Shown: positions 1-6,875 of the stretch, piece after piece
How positions within the stretch are numbered: the first letter of the stretch is position 1
Layout of the letters: the number at the start of each line of letters is the position of its first letter
NCBI GenBank assembly: GCA_938036835.1
Contig: CALHWB010000045.1
Coordinates: 1-18,063 of the forward strand
Length of the DNA stretch: 18,063 nucleotides
Direction of reading: 5' to 3'
Origin: an uncultured Propionibacterium sp.
Lineage (GTDB): Bacteria; Actinomycetota; Actinomycetes; Propionibacteriales; Propionibacteriaceae
Notes under the pieces: model-generated
The model's input: only the letters and a program-made list of their open reading frames with translations
Database searches by the model: none
Told to the model about the DNA's origin: nothing
Position numbers and translations under genes: made by a program

Positions 1-23
1 GACTGAGGGGTCACCCCTCAGTC
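1..23. terminator. perfect 10-bp hairpin, likely transcription terminator
   Basis: GACTGAGGGG and its exact reverse complement CCCCTCAGTC are separated by only TCA, giving a 10-bp GC-rich stem with a 3-nt loop. It lies about 38 bp past the stop codon of the small membrane-protein gene, so it may end that minus-strand transcript, or a gene entering from the left, or both. Any U-tract for the minus-strand transcript would lie outside the window; none follows on the plus strand. The remainder of 1-61 shows nothing else. Confidence 0.55.
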
Positions 24-61
24 ACGACGGCAACCGGCTTCCGAGCCACCCGGAGCGCTAC

Positions 62-448
62 TCAACCGAGGCCCAGCCAGCCTGCCACTGAATTCACCGT
101 CAACGATCCGGCAGGCGACAAGATGGCCAAAACCCGAGCGACGATCACCACCGACCCGATCGCCAGTGCCAGCAGGAAGCCAGTCATCAGTACACCCCAT
201 ATCCAATCCGGCAATGCTCCGGCACCATGCGCCGTGCCCGCTGCGGGAGCGATGCGCGTGGGCATGTTGAGCAGCAGACCGCACCGCAGAGGGTGGGTAG
301 GCTGCTCTGGGTGCCTTCCAGAGACCTTGCTAAAGCCAGGTATCGCTGCCGGTCGGCGGTGGTCCGCGAGACGATTGCCTCGCCATCCGGTGGGATTCCT
401 GCCACGCGGTGCCGCAGCCGCCAGCCGCCCAACCGTGCTGCCGCTCAT
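62..448 (-). CDS. small single-pass membrane protein next to lexA, candidate SOS-induced division inhibitor
   Basis: A 128-residue protein with a basic, proline/arginine-rich N-terminal part of about 80 residues, one strongly hydrophobic stretch at about residues 81-108 (from DWIWGVLM to VARVLAIL), and a short tail ending in GWLGLG. I recognise no domain by sequence; in particular no LysM repeat is visible, although the gene divergent from lexA in many actinobacteria (Rv2719c, DivS) is a membrane-anchored SOS division inhibitor that often carries LysM. The start at 448 is preferred over the in-frame ATG at 460 because GGAG lies 6 nt upstream of it, whereas the outer ATG abuts GGAAGG with no spacer. 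A shorter start within the frame (Met-Pro-Thr, about 65 residues) would keep just the membrane segment. GC3 of roughly 68% fits coding but is not decisive. An SOS box lies 43 bp upstream. The division-inhibitor role is inferred from position and topology only. Confidence 0.5.
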   Translation of the reverse strand: MSGSTVGRLAAAAPRGRNPTGWRGNRLADHRRPAAIPGFSKVSGRHPEQPTHPLRCGLLLNMPTRIAPAAGTAHGAGALPDWIWGVLMTGFLLALAIGSVVIVARVLAILSPAGSLTVNSVAGWLGLG

Positions 449-490
449 TATCTTCTCCATCCTTCCGGTAATCCGCCAAACCCAACCAAT

Positions 491-506
491 TCGAACAGGC
501 GTTCGG
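491..506. promoter_or_regulatory. LexA (SOS) box 1
   Basis: TCGAACAGGCGTTCGG matches the actinobacterial SOS consensus TCGAAC-N4-GTTCGA at 11 of 12 defined positions. It lies about 42 bp before the membrane-protein start and covers the inferred transcription start (about 505) of the minus-strand promoter, a position where bound LexA would block initiation. Confidence 0.8.
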
Positions 507-511
507 CCATC

Positions 512-540
512 ACCCTAGGCCAACTCGACACATCGATCAA
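512..540 (-). promoter_or_regulatory. candidate promoter of the small membrane-protein gene
   Basis: On the minus strand TTGATC (535-540) and TAGGGT (512-517) are separated by exactly 17 bp, giving a start near 505. The -35 lies inside SOS box 2 and the start inside SOS box 1. The layout mirrors the lexA promoter on the other strand. Hexamers and spacing are seen in the sequence; promoter activity is inferred. Confidence 0.45.
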
Positions 541-548
541 GTGTTCGA
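533..548. promoter_or_regulatory. LexA (SOS) box 2
   Basis: TCGATCAAGTGTTCGA matches TCGAAC-N4-GTTCGA with one deviation (T for A at position 5). The deviating half also supplies the TTGATC -35 of the membrane-protein promoter, so the imperfection may be the price of overlapping operator and promoter. Confidence 0.75.
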
Positions 549-618
549 TTTCGCGTGTTCGCCCATGACTCGAATCCGATCGACCGGCAGCGACAGTTCC
601 CGTCCAGATTGACCACTC

Positions 619-634
619 TCGAACAGGTGTTTGA
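619..634. promoter_or_regulatory. LexA (SOS) box 3, lexA operator
   Basis: TCGAACAGGTGTTTGA matches the consensus with one deviation (T for C in the right half), ending 31 bp before the lexA ATG. It overlaps the candidate -35 TTGATT of lexA, as expected for autoregulation. Confidence 0.75.
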
Positions 635-659
635 TTCCAACCGATCAACGGCATAGGGT
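631..659 (+). promoter_or_regulatory. candidate lexA promoter
   Basis: TTGATT (631-636) and TAGGGT (654-659) are 17 bp apart, which puts the start at or very near the A of the lexA ATG at 666 and would make the mRNA leaderless. An alternative reading is that AGGG at 655-658 is a ribosome-binding site 7 nt before the ATG. A second -35-like TTGACC at 609-614 exists, but the -10 behind it is poor. Confidence 0.45.
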
Positions 660-665
660 GCTGCC

Positions 666-1451
666 ATGATCACTGTGCGGCGGACCTCTACCGGCCAGCC
701 CGACGCCACCCGGCGACGCGCGGGACGCCCAAGCAACGACTCGGTGGCCCGTGAGTGCGGCGACAGCATCGCCGAATCGCCTGATTCCCCGGATGGGAGT
801 CCGGGTTTGACCGTCCGCCAGCGACGCATCCTAGAGTTCCTACGCAGCACGGTTGAGCGGCGGGGCTATCCCCCGAGCATCCGCGAACTGGGCGAGGCTG
901 TCGGGCTGGCCTCACCCTCCAGTGTTGCCCACCAACTCAAGGCGCTTGAGGCCAAGGGCCTGCTGCGTCGTGACCCCAACCGCCCGCGCGCGCTGGAGGT
1001 CAGATGGCCCGAACGATCGGTGGCCGAGAAACCCGAGCAGGCCTCCACTCCGCCCGGTGGCATAGATCTGCCAACCGCAGCGGTACCGGTGCCAGTACTG
1101 GGCCGCATCGCTGCCGGTGCCCCTATCCTGGCCGAGGAACAAACCGAGCAAATCATGCCATTGCCCCGCGATCTGGTTGGCGAGGGTGTCTTGTTCATGC
1201 TTGAAGTCCGCGGCGATTCCATGGTGGAGGCCGCCATCTGCGATGGTGACTATGTGGTGATCCGTCAGCAACCGACTGCCGAAAATGGGGATATCGTGGC
1301 AGCCCTGCTCGACGGTGAAGCCACCGTGAAGACCCTGCGCCGTACCCCAGGGCAGGTCTGGCTGCTGCCGCATAATCCGGCATACCAACCAATCGACGGC
1401 AACTCGGCAATCATTCTCGGCAAGGTGGTGGCGGTACTGCGCCGTATCTAG
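666..1451 (+). CDS. lexA: LexA repressor, SOS-response regulator and self-cleaving serine protease
   Basis: This 261-residue protein represses DNA-damage genes until RecA filaments trigger its autocleavage. A winged-helix DNA-binding domain spans about residues 47-113 (LTVRQRRILEF to PRALEVR), a linker follows, and the S24 peptidase domain spans about 138-261. The self-cleavage site Ala150-Gly151 lies in GRIAAGAPI, the nucleophile is Ser185 in RGDSM and the general base is Lys222 in EATVKTL. It is longer than E. coli LexA (202) because of about 45 extra polar N-terminal residues and a longer linker, as in other actinobacteria. Three SOS boxes precede it and predict autoregulation. Its TAG stop overlaps the dinG stop in a shared CTAG. 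Confidence 0.97.
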   Translation: MITVRRTSTGQPDATRRRAGRPSNDSVARECGDSIAESPDSPDGSPGLTVRQRRILEFLRSTVERRGYPPSIRELGEAVGLASPSSVAHQLKALEAKGLLRRDPNRPRALEVRWPERSVAEKPEQASTPPGGIDLPTAAVPVPVLGRIAAGAPILAEEQTEQIMPLPRDLVGEGVLFMLEVRGDSMVEAAICDGDYVVIRQQPTAENGDIVAALLDGEATVKTLRRTPGQVWLLPHNPAYQPIDGNSAIILGKVVAVLRRI

Positions 1452-3442
1452 CCGGTTCCGGACAATCGCCGCAAGGCCTGGATAGCCACCTCGGAGTCGA
1501 TCGTTATCCAGAAATCCGGTAGTGAAGCGCGCAGGTAGCCGCCGTATCTTGCCTTGACCAGCCGGGGGTCCAAGACGGCCACCAGACCCCGGTCCGAGTA
1601 ACACCGGATCAGCCGGCCAGCCCCCTGAGCCAGCAGCAGGGCGGCGTGGGCTGCAGCGACCTGCATGAAACCATTTCCCCCAGCCTCGGTGACCGCCTGC
1701 TGGCGGGCCTGCATCAGTGGGTCATCCGGCCGCGGGAAGGGAATCTTGTCGATGACCACCAGGCGACAGGTATCCCCGGGGAAATCGACGCCCTGCCAGA
1801 GCGACATCGTACCCACCAGACAGGATCGTTCGTCGGCGGCGAAAGTCCGGGTTAGCTCGCTGAGCTGGGCCTCACCCTGGCACAAGAAGGTCAGGTCGGG
1901 CAGAGTGGTCCGCAGGTGCTCGACGGCCAGTTCGGCAGATCGTTGTGAGGCAAACAGTCCCAAGGTGCGCCCATCGGCGGCCCAAACCAACTCCGCCAGC
2001 TCCGTGAGCGCCTCGGCGCCGATTCCGTCACGACCGGGATTGGGCAGTGCCCCGGCGACATAGAGAATGCCCTGCCGTTGATAGTTGAAAGGCGAACCAA
2101 CGTCAAGGCCACGCCAGCTGCCATCGTCGATCGGCTCGGTACCCGCCCCGATGCGATCGCTGCGGCGCAGGCCGACCGAGCCAGCCATCGTGTCGAAGGA
2201 ACCACCCAGGGTCAAGGTGGCCGAGGTCAGGATGGTAGTACGTTCCCCCAATACGCGATCGCGCATCAGCCCGGCCACCGAAAGCGGTGCCACATTCAAC
2301 TGGCGACCAAGGCGCTCACGGGCGCTGAGCCAAACGACATCGGCCGCATCCAGCTTCGCTATCCGCTCAGCGATATCAAAGATCTCCTTCATGGCCGCGC
2401 CGGCTTGGACGCGCTCGGCTTCCTCGTTCTTGCCCGCCATCGCCGATACCGCCTTGCGACTGACCTCTCGAATCCGAGTCACTACCCGACAGACGCCCTG
2501 ATCTGGATCCGTAATCCTGCCTGGTTCGGCCAGATCCAGTTCGGCGACGAATTCGTCGGCGACCTCCAATAACTCAACCGCCAGATCGTCGTCCAGCCAG
2601 ACCGCGCAGCGTCTGGTGAACCGCTCCACCTGTTGGGGCGACAGTTCGGCGCTGACAGCCCCGGTTACCCGAGAAGTCAGTTCGTGTGCCTCGTCGATGA
2701 TCACCGCATCATGTTCTGGCAGGGCAACCCCGCCATGCATGGCGTTCACCGCCAGTAAGGCATGGTTGGTCACCACCAGGTCGGCCTTCCTGGCCCGGGC
2801 CCGGGACTGCTCGACGAAGCACTCGGCAGCATACGGGCACTTGTTGGTGCCCAGACACTCCCGTATCGGGACCGACACCTGCGACCAGGCTCCGGGTGAA
2901 TGGCTGGGGGCGTCATCGCGGTCGGCCAGCCCGCCATCGCGGGCCTGCTGTTCGGCCCATTCACGCAATGCCAGCACTTCCGCGCCCAGCACCGAGGCTG
3001 CATCGGCGTCCGAGGATCTGACCGCCTCAGCGGTCTCCAAACCGGTCAGCAGAGAATCCTGATCGGCGCCGACCCGATCGCGTACTCGCAGCAGGCAGGC
3101 ATAGTTTGTGCGACCCTTCAGAATTTCCGCCCGTGGATTGCGCTTGAGAACCTGCCTCGCGGCGTTGAGAACCACCGGGATGTCCTTATTCGCCAACTGC
3201 GCCTGCAACGCCAAGGTGGCGGTGGCGACCAGTACCGTACGCCCGTTGATCAGCGCCCACGCCACTGCTGGGGCCAGATAGCCCAGCGATTTTCCGGTGC
3301 CGGTACCGGCCTGCACCAGCAGATGCACACCATCGTCGAGGGCATTGCCCACCTCGGTACACATCGCCTGCTGGCCTGTTCTGGGCAGGCCACCGATCTG
3401 ACGCACCGCAGCAGCCAACACCGCCTGACCCTGATCACTCAC
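1448..3442 (-). CDS. dinG: DinG-family ATP-dependent DNA helicase (XPD-like, iron-sulphur)
   Basis: A 664-residue superfamily 2 helicase that unwinds DNA 5' to 3' and in other bacteria resolves R-loops and damaged or structured DNA. Walker A is AGTGTGKS at 45-52, Walker B is the DEAH box at 250-253, and helicase motif VI is QGAGRLIR at about 606-613. Four cysteines (116, 196, 202, 208) between the Walker motifs match the 4Fe-4S cluster site of the DinG/XPD family. The GTG start overlaps the hflX stop in GTGA, so the two genes are probably co-transcribed and translationally coupled. E. coli dinG is an SOS gene, but I see no SOS box before this one or before hflX. The 3' end overlaps lexA by 4 bp, tail to tail. 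Symbol is by family; YoaA-like naming would also be defensible. Confidence 0.93.
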   Translation of the reverse strand: MSDQGQAVLAAAVRQIGGLPRTGQQAMCTEVGNALDDGVHLLVQAGTGTGKSLGYLAPAVAWALINGRTVLVATATLALQAQLANKDIPVVLNAARQVLKRNPRAEILKGRTNYACLLRVRDRVGADQDSLLTGLETAEAVRSSDADAASVLGAEVLALREWAEQQARDGGLADRDDAPSHSPGAWSQVSVPIRECLGTNKCPYAAECFVEQSRARARKADLVVTNHALLAVNAMHGGVALPEHDAVIIDEAHELTSRVTGAVSAELSPQQVERFTRRCAVWLDDDLAVELLEVADEFVAELDLAEPGRITDPDQGVCRVVTRIREVSRKAVSAMAGKNEEAERVQAGAAMKEIFDIAERIAKLDAADVVWLSARERLGRQLNVAPLSVAGLMRDRVLGERTTILTSATLTLGGSFDTMAGSVGLRRSDRIGAGTEPIDDGSWRGLDVGSPFNYQRQGILYVAGALPNPGRDGIGAEALTELAELVWAADGRTLGLFASQRSAELAVEHLRTTLPDLTFLCQGEAQLSELTRTFAADERSCLVGTMSLWQGVDFPGDTCRLVVIDKIPFPRPDDPLMQARQQAVTEAGGNGFMQVAAAHAALLLAQGAGRLIRCYSDRGLVAVLDPRLVKARYGGYLRASLPDFWITIDSEVAIQALRRLSGTG

Positions 3443-4914
3443 CGGTTAGGCTCGATCGTGAATGGCGCCAACTGCGCAGCCAAGTCGGAATGTACCCAGG
3501 CGTGCAGCCGGGTACCGGCGGGTTCATGGCTCAACTCATGGAGTTCTGCCTCACGGTGCACCCGATCGACCAGATCACCGCGGTTCCAGGGGACGATCAC
3601 CTGCATCTCCACTTTCGGAGTTGGCAACCGCTGTTCGATCGCCAGCCGCAGTTCGGCCAGGCCCTGCCCGGTTTGCGCCGAGGTGAACAGGGCATCGGTA
3701 AAATGACAACCCAATACGGTAAGAACATCGGGGTCGGCTAGATCGCACTTGTTCATGACCATCAATTCCGCCCGGCTCGCAGCGCCGATCTCGCTCAATA
3801 CCTGCCGGACCGCTGCCACTTGGCCCAGTGGATCTGGGTCGGCGGCATCCACGACGTGTACCAGTAAGTCGGCGTCCAGGGTTTCTTCCAGGGTGGAGCG
3901 GAAAGCCTCAACCAGATCGGTTGGCAGGTGACGAACGAAACCCACCGTGTCGGTGAGCGTGTAAATCCGGCCATCCGTTGTCGTGGCCCGGCGAGTGATC
4001 GGGTCCAGCGTGGCGAACAACGCATTCTCTACCAGCGTGTCGGCCTCGGTCAGGCGGTTCAGCAGCGAGGACTTGCCGGCATTGGTATACCCGACGATAG
4101 CTACCGAACTGATCGAATGCCGCTGTCGATCGGCGCGTTTGACCGCCCGGGTGGCCGCCATATCCCGCAGCTTGCCTTGCAACACCGCGATCCGGTGGTT
4201 TATCCGGCGACGATCGGTCTCGATCTTGGTCTCCCCTGGGCCACGCCCTCCGATGCCTAGGCCACCGGACGCCCGACCACCCACCTGGCGGCTCAGGCTC
4301 GTCCCCCAGCCCCGCAGACGCTGCCTCAGATAGTTGAGCTGGGCCAGTTCCACCTGGGCCTTGCCTTCAACGCTCTTGGCGTGCTGGGCGAAGATGTCCA
4401 GAATCAACGCGGTGCGGTCGACCACCTTCACACCGATCCGATCCTCCAGAGTGCGTAGCTGCGCCGGGGTCAGCTCACCATCGCAGATGACCGTATCGGC
4501 GCCATGCGCCAGAACGCATTCGCGCACTTCGGCCACCTTACCGCTGCCGACATAGGTGGCCGGATCGGGGGATTGGCGGCGTTGGACCAGACCGGCAAGC
4601 ACCCACGAACCGGCGGTTTCGGCCAAGGCCTTGAGCTCCAGCATCGCGTTATCGGCAGCTGCCTGGGTGCCGCTGATCCACACGCTGACCAGAACCACCT
4701 TCTCCAGGCGCAGCTGGCGGTATTCGACCTCGGTGACATCGTCGAGTTCAGTGGACAGCCCCACTACCCGGCGCAACGAATTCCGCTCAGCCAGATCGAG
4801 TTCGCCGGACACCAAAGACCCATCGTCCCGGTACTGCTGGCGGTCCCCGATCGGTTCATCGGGTGGGGTAACACCAGCCGGCCCGGGACGGTAGGGATGG
4901 ATCTGCGGAGTCAT
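3439..4914 (-). CDS. hflX: GTPase HflX, ribosome-associated
   Basis: A 491-residue GTPase of the Obg-HflX group, which in other bacteria binds 50S subunits and splits stalled or stressed ribosomes. The N-terminal HflX domain holds the glycine-rich GGRASGGLGIGGRGPGET region (about 212-229). G1 is GYTNAGKS at 275-282, G3 DTVG at 322-325, G4 NKCD at 388-391, and G5 is near SAQTG at 412. I chose the ATG at 4914 over an in-frame GTG at 4941 because neither has a good Shine-Dalgarno sequence and a TAnnnT hexamer sits just before the ATG. The gene leads the hflX-dinG unit. In Corynebacterium glutamicum hflX has been reported under ClgR control; a clgR gene lies 6 kb away here, but I see no convincing ClgR site. 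Confidence 0.95.
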   Translation of the reverse strand: MTPQIHPYRPGPAGVTPPDEPIGDRQQYRDDGSLVSGELDLAERNSLRRVVGLSTELDDVTEVEYRQLRLEKVVLVSVWISGTQAAADNAMLELKALAETAGSWVLAGLVQRRQSPDPATYVGSGKVAEVRECVLAHGADTVICDGELTPAQLRTLEDRIGVKVVDRTALILDIFAQHAKSVEGKAQVELAQLNYLRQRLRGWGTSLSRQVGGRASGGLGIGGRGPGETKIETDRRRINHRIAVLQGKLRDMAATRAVKRADRQRHSISSVAIVGYTNAGKSSLLNRLTEADTLVENALFATLDPITRRATTTDGRIYTLTDTVGFVRHLPTDLVEAFRSTLEETLDADLLVHVVDAADPDPLGQVAAVRQVLSEIGAASRAELMVMNKCDLADPDVLTVLGCHFTDALFTSAQTGQGLAELRLAIEQRLPTPKVEMQVIVPWNRGDLVDRVHREAELHELSHEPAGTRLHAWVHSDLAAQLAPFTIEPNR

Positions 4915-4923
4915 CGTTGCACC

Positions 4924-4929
4924 AGCGTA
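4924..4929 (-). promoter_or_regulatory. candidate -10 element for hflX
   Basis: TACGCT on the minus strand ends 9 nt before the chosen ATG, which would give a leader of only a few nucleotides. No good -35 at 16-18 bp is seen. The form TAnnnT a few bases before the start codon is typical of actinobacterial leaderless transcripts. Six bases alone are weak evidence. Confidence 0.3.
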
Positions 4930-5012
4930 CGCGACGGGCACGCGAGCCCGGATACAACCGCCCGATTATCGCGCGTTTCCCCCACAGCCAGCCCAGCTGG
5001 CCGTGGTGTGCG

Positions 5013-5048
5013 GCGATCCGCTCTGGGCCGTTGCCAGCGATCCGCTGG
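5013..5048. repeat. direct 10-bp repeats with a palindrome upstream of hflX
   Basis: GCGATCCGCT occurs at 5013-5022 and 5037-5046. The second copy is embedded in the perfect inverted repeat CCAGCG-ATC-CGCTGG (5034-5048). The block lies in the 182 bp between the dapF stop and the hflX start. It could be a regulator site for hflX or the terminator of the miaB-miaA-dapF transcript; no T-tract follows. Confidence 0.35.
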
Positions 5049-5096
5049 CTCGCCTGCGAGAGAGCGCGTCTGCGCCGGATGGTACCTGCCAGACCA

Positions 5097-5927
5097 TCAC
5101 ACCGGCAGGGTGACGCTGCCGCGAGCCACGATGACCGCCGGGCCGATGAGGAAGGCGCCATCCGGTCCGATCTCAACCTCAAGAACGCCGCCAGGCAGTT
5201 GCACGCTAACCCGTCCGGTCGGGCGTTGCTGATTGGCCAGCCAGACCGCAGCGGAGGCGATCGCCCCGGTCCCACAAGATTCGGTCTCCCCCACTCCGCG
5301 CTCATGAACCCGCATCCGCAGCTCATTCGGCCCATGGGGCACGATGAAGTCGATGTTCGTCCCGTGGGGATGAGCCCTCGGCTCATACCTGGGGGGAATC
5401 TGCAACTGCAACTCGGACAGTTCCTGATCCGCTGGCAGGATCACCACCGAATGCGGCGGACCGGCATCGACCGGCCAGGCTTCGAATCGGCGACCCATAA
5501 CCTTGATCCAGCCCGGGGACGCTGCGACCCGCACCGGTCCCAAACCGATCCTGATCCGGCCATCTGGCAGGAGCCAGGCCTGCAATAAACCGACTCGGGT
5601 ACCGACTTGGATGGCCGGCTCGCTGCCTACCAGACCTTCCTCGATCAAATAGCGCACGAAAACCCGCAGCCCATTGCCGCACATCTCGGCGACCGAACCA
5701 TCGGCATTGCGATAGTCCATGAACCACAGGTCTGGTTCGCCTGTCCAGTCCGCGATGTGCTGGGCCCGCACCACCCTCAACAGACCATCTCCGCCGATGC
5801 CGCTGCGTCGATCGCAGAGCCAGCGAACCTGCTCGACGGTCAGCGGTAACAGGCCATCGCGGTCCAGTACGACAACGAAATCATTGCGGGTGCCATGGCC
5901 CTTGGCGAAATTCAAGGTGCTGGTCAT
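5097..5927 (-). CDS. dapF: diaminopimelate epimerase
   Basis: A 276-residue cytoplasmic enzyme converting LL- to meso-diaminopimelate, the last step before lysine and a building block of peptidoglycan. The pair of catalytic cysteines is present: Cys83 in EMCGNG and Cys218 in ESCGTGA. Asn15 (GTRNDF), Asn75 (NADGS), Asn191 (GTNIDF) and Glu209-Arg210 (HERGVG) fit other conserved substrate contacts. An oddity is GPPHSV at 156-161 where the family normally reads GNPHxV, so a substrate-contacting asparagine is replaced by proline. The ATG is fixed by the ATGA overlap with the miaA stop; an upstream frame extension is just antisense to nothing functional and overlaps miaA. Last gene of the miaB-miaA-dapF unit. 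Confidence 0.95.
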   Translation of the reverse strand: MTSTLNFAKGHGTRNDFVVVLDRDGLLPLTVEQVRWLCDRRSGIGGDGLLRVVRAQHIADWTGEPDLWFMDYRNADGSVAEMCGNGLRVFVRYLIEEGLVGSEPAIQVGTRVGLLQAWLLPDGRIRIGLGPVRVAASPGWIKVMGRRFEAWPVDAGPPHSVVILPADQELSELQLQIPPRYEPRAHPHGTNIDFIVPHGPNELRMRVHERGVGETESCGTGAIASAAVWLANQQRPTGRVSVQLPGGVLEVEIGPDGAFLIGPAVIVARGSVTLPV

Positions 5928-6874
5928 TGGCCCAGTATCGCATGGGGAACGCTGTGAGCCAGGTGCCACAAGATCCGAGCGACCAGATCCGGGGCCGTGG
6001 CGTCCAGCCAACGGATCCGCGGATCGCGGCGAAACCAGCCAAGCTGCTTGCGGGCGAAGCGCCGGGTACCATCGATGGTCGCCTGCCGGGCCTCCTCTTC
6101 GGTCAGTTCGCCTGCCAGGTGGGCCAAGACCTGCTGGTAGCCCAGCCCGCGAGAAGCGGTTAGGCCTTCGCGCAAACCCTTGCCCGCCAAGGCCCGTACC
6201 TCGGCCACGAACCCGGCGTCCCACATCTGCGTCACTCGATCGGCTATCCGGGCATCCATTTCGGCACGGGTAAGTTGCAGCCCGAATTGGTGCACATCGG
6301 TCAGCGCATAAACCGGGTCGGGTAGGCGCGGCTGGAAACTGCCGGTCAATTCGAGCACCTCAAGGGCTCGTACGATCCGACGGCCGTTGCCCGGTAGGAT
6401 GACCGCTGCCGCCCGCGGGTCACGCCTGGCCAGTTCCGCATGCAGTGCCTCGGAACCGAGGCTAGCCAGCTTGTCCTCCCACTTGGCCCGCAGCGCGGGA
6501 TCGGTGCCGGGAAACTCGAATCGATCCACGATGGCGCGAATGTAGAGGCTGCTGCCACCAACCAGGATCGGCAACACCGCATTGGCGCGCAACTCGGCGA
6601 TCTTCTGGCGGGCCAAGGCCTGAAATTGCGCCACCGAAGCGGTCTCACGGATGTCAGCGACATCGACCAGATGATGGCGAACCCGCGCCAGTTCGTCGGC
6701 GGTGGGTTTGGCGGTTCCGATATCCATTCCGCGATAGATCACCATCGAGTCCCCGTTGACGATCTCTGCCGGCTGATCCAGTTTCACCAGGTTCTCGGCC
6801 AATCGAACCGCGAGATTGGATTTGCCACTGGCAGTCGGCCCGATCAGCACCACGAGCGGCAGCCCGCCAGGCAT
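5924..6874 (-). CDS. miaA: tRNA dimethylallyltransferase (tRNA A37 isopentenyltransferase)
   Basis: A 316-residue enzyme, the same length as E. coli MiaA, that transfers a dimethylallyl group to N6 of A37 in tRNAs reading UNN codons. The P-loop is GPTASGKS at 12-19, followed by the family signature GDSMVIYRGMDIGTAKP (about 41-57) and VGGSSLYI at 105-112. I chose the ATG at 6874 because it puts the P-loop at the usual distance from the N-terminus and starts 1 nt after the miaB stop; the frame stays open to 7150 but that extension lies inside miaB. Its product is the substrate for MiaB, encoded directly upstream. The 3' end overlaps dapF by 4 nt. Confidence 0.96.
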   Translation of the reverse strand: MPGGLPLVVLIGPTASGKSNLAVRLAENLVKLDQPAEIVNGDSMVIYRGMDIGTAKPTADELARVRHHLVDVADIRETASVAQFQALARQKIAELRANAVLPILVGGSSLYIRAIVDRFEFPGTDPALRAKWEDKLASLGSEALHAELARRDPRAAAVILPGNGRRIVRALEVLELTGSFQPRLPDPVYALTDVHQFGLQLTRAEMDARIADRVTQMWDAGFVAEVRALAGKGLREGLTASRGLGYQQVLAHLAGELTEEEARQATIDGTRRFARKQLGWFRRDPRIRWLDATAPDLVARILWHLAHSVPHAILGQ

Positions 6875-6875
6875 C

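Noticed and set aside
2900..3706. 268-codon plus-strand open frame across the dinG-hflX junction
   Set aside because: Antisense to two well-supported genes, with no motif and no promoter or ribosome-binding site.
4012..4027. GCGAAC-AACG-CATTCT, SOS-like
   Set aside because: Several mismatches in both halves and located inside hflX.
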